A stretch of 64,000 nucleotides of DNA from Corallococcus sicarius (GTDB taxonomy: Bacteria; Myxococcota; Myxococcia; Myxococcales; Myxococcaceae): positions 1-64,000 of the forward strand of contig NZ_RAWG01000010.1 of NCBI RefSeq assembly GCF_003611735.1, given 5' to 3'. A program made the position numbers and the translations under genes. Positions 13,601 through 24,025 of the stretch are shown one piece after another; the first letter of the stretch is position 1, and every line of letters starts with the position of its first letter. The notes below the pieces were generated by a model. It saw nothing but the letters and a program-made list of their open reading frames with translations, did not search any database and was not told the origin of the DNA.

Positions 13601-16600
13601 CTGGAACGCCGCCAGCAACACCATGAACGGCGTCGCGCCCTCCTTCTGCCCGAGCGCCTTCACCGCGGCCCACAGCTCCACCGGCCACATCGCATCCAGC
13701 AGCCCGCCGCGGAACGTCTGCATCGCCGGACGCGGCTTGTCCGTGGCCAGCTCCAGCGCTCGCGGCGCCCCCGCCAGTTGCTTGCGCCAGTACGCGAGCT
13801 GCGTCTCCAGCACCTCGCCCTTCAGCCATGCGTGCTGCCAGACCGCATAGTCGCCGTACTGGAGCGGCAGCTCCGGCAGCGGTGAACGCTGGCCCTGGGA
13901 CAACGCCTCGTAGAGCGCCACCACCTCGCGCACGAGGATGCCCATGGACCACTCGTCCGACACGATGTGGTGCATCACCAGCACCAGCACATGCTCCGTC
14001 TCGCGCAGGCGCAGGAGCGTGGCTCGCAGCAACGGGCCCTTCTTCAGGTCAAAGGGCCGCTGGGCCTCCTCCTCGGCCCACCGCTTCGCCTCCGCGTCGC
14101 GGTCCGCTTCCAACACCTCTTCCAACGACACGACCGCGAACGCGAGCACCGGCTCCGGCGAGATGACCTGCACGGGCGTGCCGCCCTCGGCGCGGAACGT
14201 CGTGCGCAGCGACTCGTGCCGACGCACCAGCTCCTCGAAGCTCCACTCCAGCGCGCTCGCATCCAGCGGCCCGGTGAGCTTCACCACCGCGGGCACGTTG
14301 TAGAAGGCGCTCCCCGGCTGGAGCTGATCCAGGAACCACAGTCGCTGCTGCGCGAACGACAGCGGCAGCTCACGAGTCCCTGGCATCACCTGGAGCCGGG
14401 GCATCGGCAGCGCGGGCCCGCGCCGCTGGGCCTGGTCCACCCGCCGTGCCAGCTCGGCCACCGCGGGGGCCTCGAACAGCTCGCGCAGCGCGAGCTCCAC
14501 GCGGAAGGTCGACCGCACCCTCGACACGAGCTGCGTGGCCAGCAGCGAGTGCCCGCCCAGCTCGAAGAAGCCGTCGTGCACCCCGACGCGCTCCACGTTC
14601 AGCAACCGGCTGAAGAACCCGCACAGCAACTCTTCCGTGGGGGTGCGCGGCGCGACGTATTCGCGCTCGGTGACGTCCACGTCCGGCGCGGGCAGGGCCT
14701 TGCGGTCCACCTTGCCGTTCGGCAGCAACGGCAGGGACTCCAGGACCACGAACCGCGAGGGCACCATGGGCGGTGGAAGACGCCGGCCCAGGTGGGCCTT
14801 CAGCTCCGTGGCGTCCAGACCGCCGGAGGATTCCGCGAAGACACGGGGCACCACATAGGCCACGAGCCGCGTGTCACCCGGCACGTCCTCACGCGCGACC
14901 ACCACCGCGAGGTGCACGGCCGGGTGCTCCGCCAGCACCGCCTCCACCTCGCCCGGCTCGACGCGGTAGCCGCGCACCTTCACCTGCGCGTCCACCCGGC
15001 CCAGGAACTCCAGCGAGCCCCCCGTGAGCCAGCGCACCCGATCCCCCGTGCGGTACAGCCGTGCGCCCGGCTCGCCACCCAGCGTGTCCGGCCCGAAGCG
15101 CTCCGCCGTCAGGTCCGGCCGGCCCACATAGCCGCGCGCCAGGCCATCGCCGCCGATGAACAGCTCTCCAGGGACTCCCTCGGGGACCGGCTGCCCCCGG
15201 GTGTCCAGCACGTACGCCCTCGTGTTCCCGATGGGACGACCGATGGGCACGGTGGGGCCCTCGCCCGGATCGCCTCCGAGCCATGCCGTCGCATCGACGG
15301 TCGTCTCGGTGGGCCCATAGGCATTGACGAGGAGCGTGGACGGCAGCCGCGTCTGCATCTTGCGGACGAACTCCACCGGGAGCGCCTCGCCACCGGACAA
15401 CAGCACGCGCAGGCCCGCCGCGCGCTCCACGCGCTCATCCTGCAGCAGGACGCGGAGCTGCGATGGCACGAGCTGGAGCACCGTCACCCGCTGGCGCTCC
15501 AGCGAGGCCAGCAGCGCGTCCGTGTCCCCTTCCGCGTCAGCCGGCGCGAGCACCAGTCGGGCACCCGATACCAACGTGGCCAGCACCTCCGGCACCGAGG
15601 CATCGAAGCCGAGCGAGGCCTTCTGCAGCACCCGGTCCCCTCCTCCCAGCGCCAGCGCGGAGCTGAACCACGCCGTGTGCCGTGCGAGCGCACGGTGGGA
15701 GACGACCACGCCCTTGGGGCGGCCGGTGGAGCCGGAGGTGAAGAGGACATAGGCGGCGTTGTCCGCCACCACGCCTGAGTCCCACGTCCCGGTGGACTCC
15801 GTCCCCAGGTCGTCCTCGAGCAACACCACGGGCGTCGCGCTCACGGGCAGCACGTCCCGCAGGGCGCGCTGGGTGAGCAGCACCGCGGGCCGCGCATCCT
15901 CCAGCATCAGGGCCAGGCGTTCGCGCGGAGCGTCCGGCTCCAGCGGCACCCATGCGCCCCCTGCCTCCAGGATGGCCAGGAGCCCCATCACCATGTCGGG
16001 CGAGCGGCGGGCGCACAGGCCCACGCGCACCTCGGGCCCTACGCCGAGCCTGCGCAGGTGCCCGGCCAGCGAGCGCGTCCGCGCCAACAGCTCCGCATAG
16101 GAGAGCTCCCCTCCCTCCCAGGAGAGCGCGACGGCTTCAGGCTTGCTTGCCGCGAGCGCCGCCCACTGCACGTGTACGGGCGTGTCGCGGGGGTACTCCA
16201 CCGCCGTGTCGTTCCACTCGACGAGCAGCCGGTGCCGCTCCTCGGACGACAGCAGCGGCAGCGCGGCCAGGCGCTGATCCGGTGCGGACACCGCCGCCTC
16301 CAGCAGCGTGAGCCAGTGCGTGGCCAGCCGTTGGATGGTGGAGGAGTCGAAGAGGTCGGAGTTGTATTCGAACACACCGGAGAAGCCGTCCGGCAGGCCC
16401 TCCAGCGCCAGCGTGAGGAAGAACTTCGCGGCGCCGAACTCCGTGTCCAACGCGCTCATCACGAGCCCGGACACATCCGCCGTGGGCACGGGCGTGTTCT
16501 GCAGCGAGAACATCACCTGGAACAGCGGCGAGTGGCCGAGGCTGCGCTCAGGCTGGAGCTCCTCCACGAGCTGTTCAAAGGGAACGTCCTGATGCGCGTA

Positions 16601-19600
16601 GGCCCCGAGGGCGGCGTCCTTCACCTCGCCGAGCAGGGTGCGGAACGGCTTCTCCGCGGACGGACGCGCCCGCAGCGCCAGCGTGTTGACGAAGAAGCCG
16701 ATGAGCCCTTCCGTCTCCGCGCGGTTGCGGCCGGCAACGGGCGTGCCCACCACGAGGTCATCCTGGCCCGAGTAACGGGACAGCAGCGCCTGGAAGCTCG
16801 CGAGCAGCACCATGAAGGCCGTGGCGCCTTCCCGCTGTGCCAGGGCCATCACGGCCGACGAGAGGGTCCGGGACAGGCGCACTGGTATGGTGGCGCCGCG
16901 GAAGGTCTGCACGGCGGGCAGCGGCCTGTCGGTGGGGATCGCGAGCACGTAGGGCGCGCCCTCGAGTTGCTGGCGCCACCAGTCGAGCTGCCCCCGAAGC
17001 GCACCACTCTCCATCCAGGCGCGCTGCCAGACGGCGAAGTCGGCGTACTGCACCTCCAGCTCGGGCAGGGGTGAGGGCCGGTCCTCGCGGAACGCGCTGT
17101 AGAGCGCGCCAATCTCCCGGACGATGACGCCCAGGCTCCACCCGTCCGAGACGATGTGGTGCATGTTCGTCAGCAGCACGTGCTCCTGCTCCGTGCGCTT
17201 CAGCAGGCGCGTGCGGAGCAGTGGACCGCTGGAGAGGTCGAACGGGCGGAGTGATTCCTCGCGCAGCAGCCGGTGGACCTCCTCCTCGGATTGCTCCGGC
17301 GGAAGCGCGGACAGGTCCACCCCGGTCAAGGCGAGCACCGGCTGCTGGGAGATGATCTGCACGGGCGTGCCGCCCTCGGTGCGGAACGTCGTGCGGAGCA
17401 CCTCGTGACGGCGCACCAGCTCGCGAAGGCCGCGCTCCAGGGCGTCCACGTGCAGCGGGCCCAACAGCCGGATGGCGAGCGGGATGTTGTAGAACGGGCT
17501 TCCCGGCTCCAGCTGGTCGAGGAACCACAGGCGCTGCTGCGCGAAGGACAGCGGCAGCGAGCCCAGGCGCGGCACCCGCTTCAGCGGCGGTGCCTGGAGT
17601 GCCGAGACACCCGCCTGCTTTTCATCCACCCGCAGGGCCAGCTTCTCCACCGTGGAGGCTTCGAAGATGTCCCGCAGGGGCAGCTCCACGCGGAACGCCT
17701 CGCGCACGCGAGACACCACCTGCGTGGCCAGGAGCGAGTGGCCGCCCAGTTCGAAGAAGTCTCCGTCCAGGCCGATGCGCTCGACGTTCAGCACCTCGGC
17801 GAAGATGGCCGCCAGCTTCTGCTCGGTGGCCGTGCGCGGTGCGGCGAAGTGCTCGGGCTGCGGGCTTCGCGCCTCCGGTGCGGGCAGCGCCTTGCGGTCC
17901 ACCTTGCCGTTGGGCGTCAGGGGCAGCGTGGCCAGCACCACGTAGGCCGACGGCACCATGTACTCCGGCAGCCGCTGCTTCACGTGGCTTCGAAGTTCGC
18001 TGGCTTCCAGCGCCGCGCCCTCTTGCGCCGTGACGTACGCGACCAGTCGCTTGCCTTCGGTTCCGTCTTCCCGGGCCACGACGACTGCTTCATGGACTCC
18101 GGCGTACTGGGCCAGCGCCGCTTCCACTTCGCCCAGTTCGATGCGGTAGCCCCGCACCTTCACCTGTCCGTCACGCCGTCCGAAGAACTCCAGCCGTCCG
18201 TCCGCCAACCACCGGACCGTGTCGCCCGTGCGGTACAGCCGGGTGCCGTCTCCGAAGGGATTGGGGACGAAGCGTTCGGCTGTCAGCTCGGGCCGGTTCA
18301 GGTACCCGACGGCCAGTCCTTCGCCGCCGACGTACAGCTCACCCGGCACGCCCACCGGCACCGGCTGCATCGCCCCGTCCAGCACGTACCCCGTCGTGTT
18401 CCGGATGGGCCGGCCGATGGACACCGACGTGCCCACGTCCTCGGGCCGCTCCATCCGGTAGGTGCTGGTGAAGGTCGCGTTCTCCGTCGGCCCGTACCCG
18501 TTGATGAGCACGCCTCCGGAGGCCAGCCGCTCCTTCACGCGACCCACGGGCAGCACGTCGCCACCGGCCAGCACCTGCTTCACCTTCGCCAGGGCTTGCG
18601 GCTGACGTGCCTGCATCTGCTCGAAGAGCGCGGCCGTCAGCCACAGCGACGTGATGCCCGACGCCTCCAGCGCGCGGCCCAGTTCCTCCAGCGACGGCGT
18701 ACCCGCCGGGTACACCACCAGCTTCGCCCCGTGCAGCAGGCTGCCCCACACTTCCAGCGTGGAGGCGTCGAAGGAGATGGGCGCCAGTTGCAGCCACACC
18801 TCCTCCGACCCGAAGTGCGCGAAGTCCGTTCCCAGCACCAACCGCGACACGGCCCGGTGCGGTACGCCCACGCCCTTGGGCTGGCCCGTGCTGCCCGACG
18901 TGAACATCACGTACGCCAGGTGGCCGCCGCCGACTCGCGCAGCCAGGTTGCTCTCCGGTTGGCGCGCGATGGACGCCCACTCGGCGTCCACGCACACCAC
19001 CAGCTCACCGCCAGAGGCCACCTCGTCCGCCAACTTCTCCTGGGCGACGAGCAGCGCCACCCCGGCCTCGCGCTTCATCCACGACAGCCGCTCCAGCGGG
19101 TAGCTGGCATCCAGCGGGACGTACACGCCTCCCGCCTTCAGGATGCCCAGCACGCTCACCACCAACTCCAGCGAGCGCTCCACGCACAGGCCCACGCGCA
19201 CCTCGGGACCTACGCCCATCGCCTTCAGGTGGTGCGCGAGCTGATTGGCCCGCCGGTTCAACTGCGCGTACGTCAGTCGCTGCCCCTCGTACTCCACCGC
19301 CACGGCTTCCGGCGTCTTCAACACCTGCGCTTCGAACAGCTCCGGTAGCGACGTCTCGCGCGGGTACTCCGTCGCCGTGCCGCTCCATTCCTTCACCAGC
19401 CGCTGCTGCTCCTCGGGCCCCATCAGCGGCAGCTCCCACAGCCGCTGCTCCGGCCTCGCGACCGCCGACTCCAACAGCACCCTCAAGTGCCCGAGCATCC
19501 GGTCCATCGTCCCGGCCTCGAACAGGTCGCTGTTGTAATTGACCATCGCGACCACGCCGTCCTGCAACTCCTCCACCACCAGCGACAGGTCGAACTTCGA

Positions 19601-22600
19601 CGTCTTCTCCTCCGCCTCCATCCCCTTCAGGGTGATGCCACGCAGCTGGACCTCGGACGCGGGGGTGTTCTGCAGCGTCAGCGTCACCTGGAACAGCGGG
19701 CTCCGGCTCAGGTCGCGCTCTGGGTGCAGCTCCTCCACCAGCTTCTCGAACGACACGTCCTGGTGCGCATAGGCGCCCAGCGTCACCTCACGCACCTGAG
19801 CCAGCAGCTCGCGGAAGCGCTGCCCGGGTGACAGCTTCGTCCTCAGCACCAGCGTGTTGACGAAGAAGCCGATCAGCCCCTCCGTCTCCGAGTGCGAGCG
19901 CCCCGCGAGCGGCGCGCCCACGCTCACATCGTCCTGCCCCGAGTAGCGCGACAGCACGGTCTGGAACGCCGCCAGCAACACCATGAAGGGCGTCGCACCC
20001 TCGCGCCGGCCGAGCGCCTCCATGTCGCGCCACAGCGCCTTGGGCCAGCGCACGAGCCGGTTCGCGCCCCGGAACGTCTGCGCCACGGGACGAGGCTTGT
20101 CGGTGGGCAGCTCCAGCGCTCGTGGCGCCCCCGACAGTTGCTTGCGCCAGTACGCGAGCTGCGCTTCCAGCACCGGGCCCTTCAGCCACTCGCGCTGCCA
20201 CATCGCGAAGTCCGGATACTGCACGGGCAGCTCCGGCAACGGCGACGGCTGGCCCTGGGCCAGGGCCTCGTACAGCGCGGACACCTCGCGCACGAGGATG
20301 CCCATGGACCAGTAGTCCGACACGATGTGGTGCATCACCAGCACCAGCACATGCTCGTGCTCAGACACCTTCAGCAGGACCGTGCGCAACAGCGGCCCCT
20401 GCTCCAGCGAGAACGGGCGGCGCACTTCTTCCTCGGCCCGGAGCTTCACCGTGGCCTCGCGCTCGCTCTCGGGCAGCGTGGACAGGTCCACCACCTCGAG
20501 CGGCACCCGGGCCTCGGGGATGATGACCTGCACCGGCGACCCGCCCACGGCGCGGAACGTGGTGCGCAGCGATTCGTGCCGATGCACCAGCGCCTCGAAG
20601 GCGCGCTCCAGCGCTCCCACGTCCAGCGCGCCCGTCATCCGCACCGGGGCCCAGAGGTTGTAGGACGTGTTCGTCGGATCGAGCTGCGCGAGGAACCACA
20701 AGCGCTGCTGTGCGAAGGACAGCGGAGCCGTGCCGTCTTCGCGCGCCATGCGCTTCAGCGGCGGCGCCGGGATGCCCGCGACAGCCACCGCCCTTGAGAT
20801 CCGCTCCGCCAGCGCCGCCACCGTGGGCGACTCGAAGACGTCTCGCAGCGGCAGGTCCACCCGGAAGGCCTCACGCACCCGCGCGACCAACTGCATGGCC
20901 AGCAGCGAGTGTCCGCCCACCTCGAAGAAGTTGTCGTGCAGCCCCACCGACTCCAGGCGCAGCACCTCCGCCCAGAAGCCCGCCAGCATCTGCTCCGCCG
21001 GGGTGCGCGGCGCGACGTGCGCCTGCTTCCGGGGCTCCCGCACCGCCTCCGGCGCGGGCAGCGCCTTGCGGTCCACCTTCCCGTTGGGCAGCAGCGGAAG
21101 CCGCTCCAACACCACCACCGCCTGCGGCACCATGAACCGCGGCAGTCGCTGCTCCAGCCCCGCGCGGACGTCGCTGCTCTCCAGCGCCTGCCCCTCGCGG
21201 GCCACCACGTAGGCCACCAGCCGCTTGTCGCCCGGTGCGTCCTCGCGCACCACGACGAGCGCCTCGCGCACACCCGGCTGCCCGAGCAGGGCCGACTCCA
21301 CTTCGCCCGGCTCGATGCGATGGCCCCGCACCTTCACCTGCGTGTCGCCACGGCCCAGGTACTCCAGGACGCCGTCCCGCCTCCAGCGCGCCTGGTCTCC
21401 AGTGCGGTACAGCCGCGCGCCCGGCTCGCCATCGAAGGGGCCCGGCACGAAGCGCTCCGCCGTCAGCTCCGGCCGCCCGAGGTATCCACGCGCCACGCCT
21501 TCGCCGCCGATGTACAGCTCGCCCACCACGCCCGCGGGAACCAGCTCCCGTTCACCGTCGAGGACATAGATGCGCACGTTCGTCAGCGGCCGACCGATGG
21601 CCACCTCACGCCCCGAGTCCTCGGGCCCGGCGGCCAGGTCCACCGACGTGGCCACCGCCGTCACCTCGGTGAGCCCGTAGGTGTTCAGCAGGGGCACCGC
21701 GCTGCCCACCCGTCGGCGCCACTGCGCCACCCGCTCGGGCACCGCGCGCTCGCCGCCGATGACCACCCACTTCAAGCCCGCGGGCAGCCGGGCCTTGCCC
21801 TCGTCCAGGCTCGCCGTCACCTCGTGCCAGAAGGCCGTGGGCAGGTTGAGCTGGGTGATGCCCGCCGCCTCGCACCGGGCCAGGAAGGCGTCCGGCACGT
21901 CCAGCATCTCCGGCGTGCGCAGCACCAGCGTGCCGCCCCGCGTGAGGCACGGATAGATCTCCTCCGCGCTCGTGTCCCAGCTGATGGACGCGAACTGGAG
22001 CACCCGGTCCCCCGGCTCCACCGGGCAGATCCGCCACTCCGCGCGGATGAAGTTCACCAGCGATCGGTGCTGCACCACCACACCCTTCGGACGCCCCGTG
22101 GAGCCCGATGTGTAGAGCACGTAGGCTGCGGCTTCCGGCGGCACCCGCACCCCAGGCGCCGTCGCATCGCCCTCCTGCGTGAGCGAGTCCACGTCCAGCC
22201 ACACGCAGCCCGGCGCCCCGCCCAGCTTCTCGCGGAACGCCTCGCGCGACACCACCACGCGCGCACCGCTGTCCTCCAGCATGAAGCCCAGCCGCTCCGC
22301 CGGGTACTCCGGGTCCAGCGGCACGTAGGCACCGCCCGCCTTGAGCACGCCCAGGAGCGCGGCCAGCATGTCCACCGAGCGATCCACGCACACGGCCACC
22401 CGGGACTCCAACCCCACCCCGAGCTCCCGCAGCCGCGTCGCCACGCGGTTCGCCCGTGCGTCCAGCTCGCGGTACGTCACGGAGTCGCTGCCCGAGATCA
22501 CGGCCGTGGCCTCAGGAGTGCTCGCGACCTGCGCCTCGAACAGCGCATGGGCGCCGCCATCCAGAGGCAGCACCTCACCCGCCCCGTTCCACTCCACCAG

Positions 22601-24022
22601 CAGCCGGTGCCGCTCCGTCGCCCCGAGCAGCGGCAGGGTCTCCACCGCGCGATCCGGAGACTCCAGCGCCGCGTCGAGCAGCGACTCCAGATGGCCCAGC
22701 ATCCCTTCAACGGTGACCGCGTCGTACAGGTCCGCGTTGTACGTGGTCGCCAGCGCGATGCCTTCGGGGCCTCGCGCCATCATCAGGGTCAGGTCCAGCT
22801 CCGTGCTCGTCACGTCCGCGTCGAGCATCCGCACGCGCAGCCCCGGCACCGCGAGGACCCGAGGCAGCGCATCCAGCTGCCCGAAGAGCACCTGGAACAT
22901 CGGCGCGCGCGTCAGGTCACGCTCCACGCCCAGCGCCTTCAGCAGTGGCTCGAAGGGGACGTGGGGGTGCGCGAAGGCCTCCACCGTGCCCGCCTTCGCG
23001 CGGCGCAGCAGCTCGCGGAAGCCCGGTCGGCCCGACAGGTCCGCTCGCAGCACCAGCGGCTCGAAGAAGAGGCCGATCAGCCCCTCCGTCTCCTTCCGGC
23101 TCCGGTTCGCGAACGGCGCGCCGATGAGCAGGTCCTTCTGCCCGCTGTACCGGGACAGCAGCGCCTGGAGCCCGGCCAGCACGGCCATGAAGAGCGTGGC
23201 GCCCTCGCCCCGCGCCAGCGCTTCCAACCGCTCCACCAACGGCAGGGGCAGCACGGCCTTGTGCTGCCGAGCCCGTCCCGTCGCCGAACGCCTCGGCCGG
23301 TCCGTGGGCAGCTCCAGTGCGTGCGGCGCGCCCTCCAACCGCTTGCGCCAGAACTCGAGGTGCGCGTCCAACGCCTCGCCCCGCAGCTGTCCCCGCTGCC
23401 ACGCGGCGTAGTCCGCGAACTGCAGTGGCAGCTCCGGCAGCGGCGAGGGCTGACCCTGGGAGAAGGCCCCATGGAGCGCCACCACCTCATGGGTGAGCAC
23501 GCCCATGGACCAGCCGTCGGAGATGATGTGGTGCAGCACCACCAGGAGCACGTGCCGCTCCGGCGTCATCCGCAGCAGCACCACCCGGGCCAGCGGGCCG
23601 CGCGCCAGGTCGAACGGCGTCTGCATCTCCCGTTCGATGCGCTGGCGCACCGAGGCCTCGCGCTCCTGCTCCGGAGTGTCCTCCAGCCCCTCCACGGTGA
23701 ACGGAAGCCGGACCTGGGCCTCCACGAGCTGCACCGGCGTCCCGGAGACCTCGCCGAAGTGCGTGCGCAGCGACTCATGGCGGCGCGCCACCTCCTGGAA
23801 GCACCGCTCCAGCACGGCCGCGTCCAGGCGTCCCGACAGCTCCACCACCAGCGGCAGGTTGTAGGCCGCGAGCCCGGGCGACAGCTGCTCCAGGAACCAC
23901 ATCCGCTGCTGGGAGAACGTCAGCGGCAACGCGGGCCGGGGCTTCTTCTCCAACCGCTTCGCGAGCAGCGCGAGCTTCTCCTCGCGCGTGAGCGTGGGCT
24001 TCTTGTCGGTGTCGTTCCCCAT
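1..24022 (-). CDS. Gene C (3' end outside window): eight-module NRPS, seven C-A-PCP plus C-A(partial)
   Basis: This reading frame is open from the ATG at 24022 to the window edge, giving at least 8007 residues. It holds eight C domains (HHxxxDG-type motifs near 23520, 20320, 17150, 13960, 10790, 7600, 4420 and 1237) and seven carrier proteins (Ser codons near 20907, 17735, 14550, 11375, 8180, 5005 and 1821). It has seven complete A domains and the first roughly 100 residues of an eighth. Modules recur every 3.17-3.2 kb, which leaves no room for epimerase, methyltransferase or monooxygenase insertions. A GGAGAG element lies about 7 nt upstream of the start, and only 3 bp separate it from the gene B stop, so translation is probably coupled. 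The N-terminus (MGNDTDKK, then an [12 protein letters not shown] helix) is basic and could pair with the acidic tail of gene B. Eye-read codes give a possibly basic residue, Val, unassigned, Val, Asp/Asn, Val, Val. Chain release is not visible. Confidence 0.95.
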   Translation of the reverse strand, partial: MGNDTDKKPTLTREEKLALLAKRLEKKPRPALPLTFSQQRMWFLEQLSPGLAAYNLPLVVELSGRLDAAVLERCFQEVARRHESLRTHFGEVSGTPVQLVEAQVRLPFTVEGLEDTPEQEREASVRQRIEREMQTPFDLARGPLARVVLLRMTPERHVLLVVLHHIISDGWSMGVLTHEVVALHGAFSQGQPSPLPELPLQFADYAAWQRGQLRGEALDAHLEFWRKRLEGAPHALELPTDRPRRSATGRARQHKAVLPLPLVERLEALARGEGATLFMAVLAGLQALLSRYSGQKDLLIGAPFANRSRKETEGLIGLFFEPLVLRADLSGRPGFRELLRRAKAGTVEAFAHPHVPFEPLLKALGVERDLTRAPMFQVLFGQLDALPRVLAVPGLRVRMLDADVTSTELDLTLMMARGPEGIALATTYNADLYDAVTVEGMLGHLESLLDAALESPDRAVETLPLLGATERHRLLVEWNGAGEVLPLDGGAHALFEAQVASTPEATAVISGSDSVTYRELDARANRVATRLRELGVGLESRVAVCVDRSVDMLAALLGVLKAGGAYVPLDPEYPAERLGFMLEDSGARVVVSREAFREKLGGAPGCVWLDVDSLTQEGDATAPGVRVPPEAAAYVLYTSGSTGRPKGVVVQHRSLVNFIRAEWRICPVEPGDRVLQFASISWDTSAEEIYPCLTRGGTLVLRTPEMLDVPDAFLARCEAAGITQLNLPTAFWHEVTASLDEGKARLPAGLKWVVIGGERAVPERVAQWRRRVGSAVPLLNTYGLTEVTAVATSVDLAAGPEDSGREVAIGRPLTNVRIYVLDGERELVPAGVVGELYIGGEGVARGYLGRPELTAERFVPGPFDGEPGARLYRTGDQARWRRDGVLEYLGRGDTQVKVRGHRIEPGEVESALLGQPGVREALVVVREDAPGDKRLVAYVVAREGQALESSDVRAGLEQRLPRFMVPQAVVVLERLPLLPNGKVDRKALPAPEAVREPRKQAHVAPRTPAEQMLAGFWAEVLRLESVGLHDNFFEVGGHSLLAMQLVARVREAFRVDLPLRDVFESPTVAALAERISRAVAVAGIPAPPLKRMAREDGTAPLSFAQQRLWFLAQLDPTNTSYNLWAPVRMTGALDVGALERAFEALVHRHESLRTTFRAVGGSPVQVIIPEARVPLEVVDLSTLPESEREATVKLRAEEEVRRPFSLEQGPLLRTVLLKVSEHEHVLVLVMHHIVSDYWSMGILVREVSALYEALAQGQPSPLPELPVQYPDFAMWQREWLKGPVLEAQLAYWRKQLSGAPRALELPTDKPRPVAQTFRGANRLVRWPKALWRDMEALGRREGATPFMVLLAAFQTVLSRYSGQDDVSVGAPLAGRSHSETEGLIGFFVNTLVLRTKLSPGQRFRELLAQVREVTLGAYAHQDVSFEKLVEELHPERDLSRSPLFQVTLTLQNTPASEVQLRGITLKGMEAEEKTSKFDLSLVVEELQDGVVAMVNYNSDLFEAGTMDRMLGHLRVLLESAVARPEQRLWELPLMGPEEQQRLVKEWSGTATEYPRETSLPELFEAQVLKTPEAVAVEYEGQRLTYAQLNRRANQLAHHLKAMGVGPEVRVGLCVERSLELVVSVLGILKAGGVYVPLDASYPLERLSWMKREAGVALLVAQEKLADEVASGGELVVCVDAEWASIARQPESNLAARVGGGHLAYVMFTSGSTGQPKGVGVPHRAVSRLVLGTDFAHFGSEEVWLQLAPISFDASTLEVWGSLLHGAKLVVYPAGTPSLEELGRALEASGITSLWLTAALFEQMQARQPQALAKVKQVLAGGDVLPVGRVKERLASGGVLINGYGPTENATFTSTYRMERPEDVGTSVSIGRPIRNTTGYVLDGAMQPVPVGVPGELYVGGEGLAVGYLNRPELTAERFVPNPFGDGTRLYRTGDTVRWLADGRLEFFGRRDGQVKVRGYRIELGEVEAALAQYAGVHEAVVVAREDGTEGKRLVAYVTAQEGAALEASELRSHVKQRLPEYMVPSAYVVLATLPLTPNGKVDRKALPAPEARSPQPEHFAAPRTATEQKLAAIFAEVLNVERIGLDGDFFELGGHSLLATQVVSRVREAFRVELPLRDIFEASTVEKLALRVDEKQAGVSALQAPPLKRVPRLGSLPLSFAQQRLWFLDQLEPGSPFYNIPLAIRLLGPLHVDALERGLRELVRRHEVLRTTFRTEGGTPVQIISQQPVLALTGVDLSALPPEQSEEEVHRLLREESLRPFDLSSGPLLRTRLLKRTEQEHVLLTNMHHIVSDGWSLGVIVREIGALYSAFREDRPSPLPELEVQYADFAVWQRAWMESGALRGQLDWWRQQLEGAPYVLAIPTDRPLPAVQTFRGATIPVRLSRTLSSAVMALAQREGATAFMVLLASFQALLSRYSGQDDLVVGTPVAGRNRAETEGLIGFFVNTLALRARPSAEKPFRTLLGEVKDAALGAYAHQDVPFEQLVEELQPERSLGHSPLFQVMFSLQNTPVPTADVSGLVMSALDTEFGAAKFFLTLALEGLPDGFSGVFEYNSDLFDSSTIQRLATHWLTLLEAAVSAPDQRLAALPLLSSEERHRLLVEWNDTAVEYPRDTPVHVQWAALAASKPEAVALSWEGGELSYAELLARTRSLAGHLRRLGVGPEVRVGLCARRSPDMVMGLLAILEAGGAWVPLEPDAPRERLALMLEDARPAVLLTQRALRDVLPVSATPVVLLEDDLGTESTGTWDSGVVADNAAYVLFTSGSTGRPKGVVVSHRALARHTAWFSSALALGGGDRVLQKASLGFDASVPEVLATLVSGARLVLAPADAEGDTDALLASLERQRVTVLQLVPSQLRVLLQDERVERAAGLRVLLSGGEALPVEFVRKMQTRLPSTLLVNAYGPTETTVDATAWLGGDPGEGPTVPIGRPIGNTRAYVLDTRGQPVPEGVPGELFIGGDGLARGYVGRPDLTAERFGPDTLGGEPGARLYRTGDRVRWLTGGSLEFLGRVDAQVKVRGYRVEPGEVEAVLAEHPAVHLAVVVAREDVPGDTRLVAYVVPRVFAESSGGLDATELKAHLGRRLPPPMVPSRFVVLESLPLLPNGKVDRKALPAPDVDVTEREYVAPRTPTEELLCGFFSRLLNVERVGVHDGFFELGGHSLLATQLVSRVRSTFRVELALRELFEAPAVAELARRVDQAQRRGPALPMPRLQVMPGTRELPLSFAQQRLWFLDQLQPGSAFYNVPAVVKLTGPLDASALEWSFEELVRRHESLRTTFRAEGGTPVQVISPEPVLAFAVVSLEEVLEADRDAEAKRWAEEEAQRPFDLKKGPLLRATLLRLRETEHVLVLVMHHIVSDEWSMGILVREVVALYEALSQGQRSPLPELPLQYGDYAVWQHAWLKGEVLETQLAYWRKQLAGAPRALELATDKPRPAMQTFRGGLLDAMWPVELWAAVKALGQKEGATPFMVLLAAFQTVLSRYSGQDDVSVGSPIAGRTREETEGLIGFFVNTLVLRTKLSPGQRFRELLAQVREVTLGAYAHQDVPFEKLVEELHPERDLSRSPLFQVTLTLQNTPVSEARLRELTLTGVDAQEKTSKFDLSLLVEETPHGLAVAVNYNSDLYEAETMQRLVGHLRVLLESAVARPEQRLWELPLMGPEEQQRLVKEWSGTAVEYPRDASLHALFEAQAQRTPEAVAVEYEGQRLTYAALNQRANQLAHHLKAMGVGPEVRVGLCVERSLELVVSVLGILKAGGVYVPLDASYPLERLSWMKREAGVALLVAQEKLADEVASGGELVVCVDTEWASIARQPQSNPSPSVGGGHLAYVMFTSGSTGQPKGVGVPHRAVSRLVLGTDFAHFGPEEVWLQLAPISFDASTLEVWGALLHGAKLVVYPAGTPSLEELGRTLEASGITSLWLTAALFEQMQARQPQALAGVRQVLAGGDVLPVGRVKERLASGGMLINGYGPTENTTFSSTYRMEKPEEVGTSVSIGQPIRNTTAYVLDGAMHPVPAGVPGELYVGGEGLAVGYVNRPELTAERFVPNPFGDGTRLYRTGDTVRWLADGRLEFFGRRDGQVKVRGYRIELGEVEAALTLHAGVGEAVVVAREEGTEGKRLVAYVTARDGALLESSELRSHLKQRLPEYMVPQAYVVLDALPLTPNGKVDRKALPTPDAEGTAVARFVAPRTVTEQKLASIFAEVLNVERVGLDGDFFELGGHSLLATQLVSRVREAFHVELPLRDVFEASTVEKLAQRLEGGLTHAPNLHAPPLTRVPRTGALPLSFAQQRLWFLDQLEPGSPSYNIPVAVKLTGTVRVAALEQAFDALVRRHESLRTTFHAEGGTPVQVIAPESPVRLRVVDLSDLPEVERTTEAQRLSGQEASLPFKLEQGPLLRTVLVKLSEQEHVLVLVMHHIVSDGWSMGVLIRETAALYEACSQGRPSPLPELPLQYADYAVWQREWLKGEVLDAQLAWWKQQLQGAPRALELPTDKPRPAVQLFRGDSRDVQWPRELWDSVKALAHREGATPFMVLLAAFQTVLSRYSGQDDVSVGSPIANRTRAETEGLIGFFVNTLVLRARLGGTPTFRELLAQVRETTLGAYAHQDTPFERLVEELKPERDLSRGPLFQVMFILQNTPTVELRLPGLTLAGMDGDAGTSKFDLTLELTETPQGLSVSVVYNRDLFEPGTMDRLTGHLRVLLEAAVRTPDTRLAELPLLGAAEQRRVLVEWNDTRTGFAPVTLQALFEAQVERTPDALAVVAEDSRLTYRELNRRANQLAHHLRSLGVGPDVAVGLYLDRSASALVGLWGILKSGGAYVPLDLAFPAERLRGVLSDAGVHALVTHSALADGLDWDGGAVIRLDSDAGLLSERSEGNPVPTAAPENLAYVIFTSGSTGRPKGVAIEHRQIVNYVEGVSRRLELPEGASFASVSTLAADLGHTAVFPTLCRGGALHLVSRERASDPAELAALFEREAVDCLKIVPAHLQALLASGNPQRVLPRQRLVLGGDVSDWALMDRVHALSPELVVFNHYGPTETTVGVLTQRVGRGAEDRVSASVPLGRPIPNARIYVLDAHLRPVPAGIPGELCIGGSAVGRGYLGRPDLTAERFVPDAYSDVPGARMYRTGDRARLLAEGQVEFLGRVDHQLKVRGYRVEPGEVEAALERHSEVREAVVLARDAVTGGKRLVAYAVPKPGQSLEAEALRDFLGRTLPDYMVPQAFVVLEALPLTPNGKVDRGALPAPDFQAAEPETFVAPRTATEEVLAGLFAEVLGLERVGIHSGFFELGGHSLLATQAISRIRGAFGIELPLRDLFEAPTVAVLAERVDRSVRSGAGFMAPPLRPRAERKDVLPLSFAQQRLWFLEQLASGSAFYNVPAVVKLTGPLDVAALERGFDALVRRHESLRTTFRAEGGLPVQVISPTARVALEVVDLGGLPAAERAQEAQRRAEAEALRPFDLEQGPLLRTSLLRLGDQEHVLVLMMHHIVSDGWSMNVLVREVAALYEAFSLGRAAQLPELAVQYPDYAVWQREWLKGDVLEAQLDYWKQRLEGAPAALELPTDKPRPAVQTYRGELRHVLWPRSLWRDMEVLGRRERATPFMVLLAAFQTVLSRYSGQDDVCVGSPIAGRTQAETEGLIGFFANMLVLRAKLTPEQSFRELLAQTREVTLGAYAHQEVPFEKLVEELRPERDLSRSPLFQVTLTLQNTPVTEVKLAQGLTLSGMESEGKTAKFDLSLVVEEVPHGVVAAVNYNSDLFEAGTMDRMLGHLRVLLEAAVARPEQRLWELPLMGPEEQQQLVKEWSGTAVEYPRETSLPELFEAQVLKTPHAVAVEYEGQRLTYGELNQRANQLAHHLRAMGVGPEVRVGLCVERSLELVVSVLGILKAGGVYVPLDASYPLERLSWMKREAGVALLVAQERLADEVASGGELVVCVDTEWASIARQPQSNPSPSVGGGHLAYVMFTSGSTGQPKGVGVPHRAVSRLVLGTDFAHFGPEEVWLQLAPISFDASTLEVWGSLLHGAKLVVYPAGTPSLEELGRTLEASGISSLWLTAALFEQMQARQPRALAGVRQVLAGGDVLPVGRVKERLASGGVLINGYGPTENTTFSSTYRMERPEEVGTSVSIGRPIRNTTAYVLDRAMQPVPVSVPGELYVGGEGLAVGYVNRPELTAERFVPNPFGDGARLYRTGDKVRWLSHGTLEFLGRKDTQVKVRGYRIELGEVEAALAQYAGVHEAVVVVREDGAEGKRLVAYVTAQEGAALEASELRSHVKQRLPEYMVPQAYVVLGALPLTPNGKVDRKALPAPEARSPQPEHFAAPRTAIEQKLAAIFAEVLNAPQVGLDGDFFELGGHSLLATQLVSRVREELRVELPLRDVFEASTVEKLALRIEEGFGKEESAVRAPPLKRAPRDKPLPLSFAQQRLWFLDQLEPGSPFYNVPSVVKLTGHLDATALETSFRELVRRHESLRTTFRAEGGDPVQVIAEEPVQSFRQLDVTALAAEREATAQHWIEEELQRPFNLEQGPLLRATLLKLAEDEHVLVLVMHHIVSDGWSMGVLVREVVALYEAYAQGRVSPLAELPVQYADYAVWQRGWLKGEVLEEQLGYWKTQLDGAPRALELPTDKPRPAVQTFRGDTRLLQWPKGLWESVKGLAQRENATPFMVLLAAFQTVLGRYAGQDDVCVGSAIANRTRGETEGLIGFFVNTLVLRAKLAPEQSFRQLLAQVRDVTLGAYAHQEVPFEKLVEELHPERDLSRGPLFQVMFVLQNAPGGAVSLSGLKLEAAESSGKTAKFDLTLGLGESSDGGLAGALEFNSDLFEGCTVERLLGHLRVLLEEAVRAPEKRLWELPLMGPEEQQRLVREWSGTTAEYPREKSLPELFEAQVLKTPEAVAVEYEGQQLTYAALNGRANQLAHHLKSMGVRPEVRVGLCVERSLELVVSVLGILKAGGVYVPLDASYPLERLSWMKREAGVSLLVGQRKLLQSMGLTESEPVVCVDTEWDSVIARQPESNPSASVGGGHLAYVMFTSGSTGQPKGVGVPHRAVSRLVLGTDFAHFGPEEVWLQLAPISFDASTLEVWGALLHGAKLVVYPAGTPSLEELGRTLEASGITSLWLTAALFEQMQARQPQALVKVKQVLAGGDVLPVGRVKERLASGGVLINGYGPTENTTFSSTYRMERPEDVGTSVSIGRPIRNTTTYVLDGAMHPVPAGVPGELYVGGEGLAMGYVGRPELTAERFVPNPFGHGNRLYRTGDVVRWQEDGRLEFFGRRDAQVKVRGYRIELGEVEAALAAYAAVSEAVVVAREDGAEGKRLVAYVTARDGAALEASELRSHLKQRLPEYMVPSVYVVLDALPLTPNGKVDRKALPAPEAGLRTAGSEYEAPRTPTEELLAGLYSQVLGVERIGSKDHFFELGGHSLLATQVVSRIRGAFGIELPLRELFETPTVAALSERIEQSARAGQSLTIPPLKPRTDAGAALPLSFAQQRLWFLDQMQPGSAFYNVPAVVRVEGLLDTGVLHRSFDELVRRHESLRTTFSTRDGRPVQIISEEPVLAFRIVELESSPEETRAVEATRQAEQESNQPFDLERGPLLRVTLLKVSEQEHVLVLVMHHIVSDGWSMNVLVREVAGLYEAFSQGHASPLPKLAVQYPDYAVWQREWLKGDVLEAQVNYWKRQLEGASRALELPTDRPRPAVQTFRGGHFEHQWPKSLWDRAKALAQREGATPFMVLLAAFQTVLSRYSGQEDVSVGSPIAGRTQAETEGLIGFFANMLVLRAKLTLEQSFRQLLAQVREVTLGAYAHQEVPFEKLVEELRPERDLSRSPLFQVTLTLQNTPVTEVKLAQGLTLSGMESEGKTSKYDLSLVVEEVPHGVVAAVNYNSDLFDAETMHRLLGHLRVLLEAAVASPEQRLWELPLMGPEEQQRLVKEWSGTAVEYPREKSLPELFEAQVLKTPHAVAVEYEGQRLTYAQLNQRANQLAHHLRAMGVGPEVRVGLCVERSLELVVSVLGILKAGGVYVPLDASYPL
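1690..4865 (-). other. Module 15 of gene C: C-A-PCP, valine-like
   Basis: The C motif lies near 4420. The A domain has [28 protein letters not shown] and [11 protein letters not shown], code D-A-L-W-L-G-G-T-F-K. The PCP Ser codon is at 1820-1822, in frame with the 24022 start, which helps confirm that the frame stays open across the gene. Confidence 0.78.
4870..8035 (-). other. Module 14 of gene C: C-A-PCP, valine-like
   Basis: The C motif lies near 7600. The A domain has [28 protein letters not shown] and [11 protein letters not shown], code D-A-L-W-L-G-G-T-F-K. It shares long identical blocks with modules 10, 12 and 15. The PCP lies near 5005. Confidence 0.78.
8040..11220 (-). other. Module 13 of gene C: C-A-PCP, Asp (or Asn)
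   Basis: The C motif lies near 10790. The A domain has [11 protein letters not shown] and a divergent A4 ([13 protein letters not shown]) typical of Asp/Asn domains, with [17 protein letters not shown] and [11 protein letters not shown]. The code is D-L-T-K-V-G-H-V-G-K, one residue from the Asp code DLTKVGHIGK and near the Asn codes. Aspartate is favoured. The PCP lies near 8180. Confidence 0.82.
11225..14405 (-). other. Module 12 of gene C: C-A-PCP, valine-like
   Basis: The C motif lies near 13960. The A domain has [28 protein letters not shown] and [11 protein letters not shown]. The code is D-A-L-W-L-G-G-T-F-K. A stretch of about 210 bp (12408-12619) spanning A3-A4 looks base-for-base identical to 6036-6247 in module 14, pointing to recent duplication or gene conversion. 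The PCP lies near 11375. Confidence 0.78.
14410..17585 (-). other. Module 11 of gene C: C-A-PCP, unassigned code
   Basis: The C motif near 17150 is HHIVSDG-like (M-H-H-I-V-S-D-G read from the minus strand). The A domain has [43 protein letters not shown] and [11 protein letters not shown]. The code is D-A-P-Q-L-G-A-V-D-K. Proline at the 239 position is unusual and I cannot assign a substrate. Its nucleotide sequence differs clearly from the near-identical Val modules around it. The PCP lies near 14550. Confidence 0.75.
17590..20770 (-). other. Module 10 of gene C: C-A-PCP, valine-like
   Basis: The C motif HHIVSDYW-type lies near 20320 (the usual Gly is Tyr here: ctagtccgac on the plus strand region reads SDY). 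The A domain has [28 protein letters not shown] and [11 protein letters not shown]. The code is D-A-L-W-L-G-G-T-F-K, a Val-type code shared exactly with modules 12, 14 and 15. The PCP lies near 17735. Confidence 0.78.
20775..24022 (-). other. Module 9 of gene C: C-A-PCP, unusual code (possibly basic residue)
   Basis: The C domain has HHIISDGWS near 23520 and condenses onto the beta-alanine of module 8. The A domain has [11 protein letters not shown], a divergent A4 ([14 protein letters not shown]) and [11 protein letters not shown] in place of NxYGPTE. The code reads D-T-E-N-V-G-T-A-V-K. The Glu at position 239 suggests a positively charged side chain (Lys/Arg/Orn-like), but I know no exact match. 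PCP Ser1039 follows. Confidence 0.7.
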
Positions 24023-24025
24023 GGC

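Noticed and set aside
1-24022. Epimerase, N-methyltransferase or dual C/E domains in gene C
   Set aside because: Module spacing is constant at about 3.2 kb with single C, A and PCP motif sets; no room or motifs for extra domains were seen. Dual C/E was not supported by any N-terminal motif I could read, though this was not modelled.
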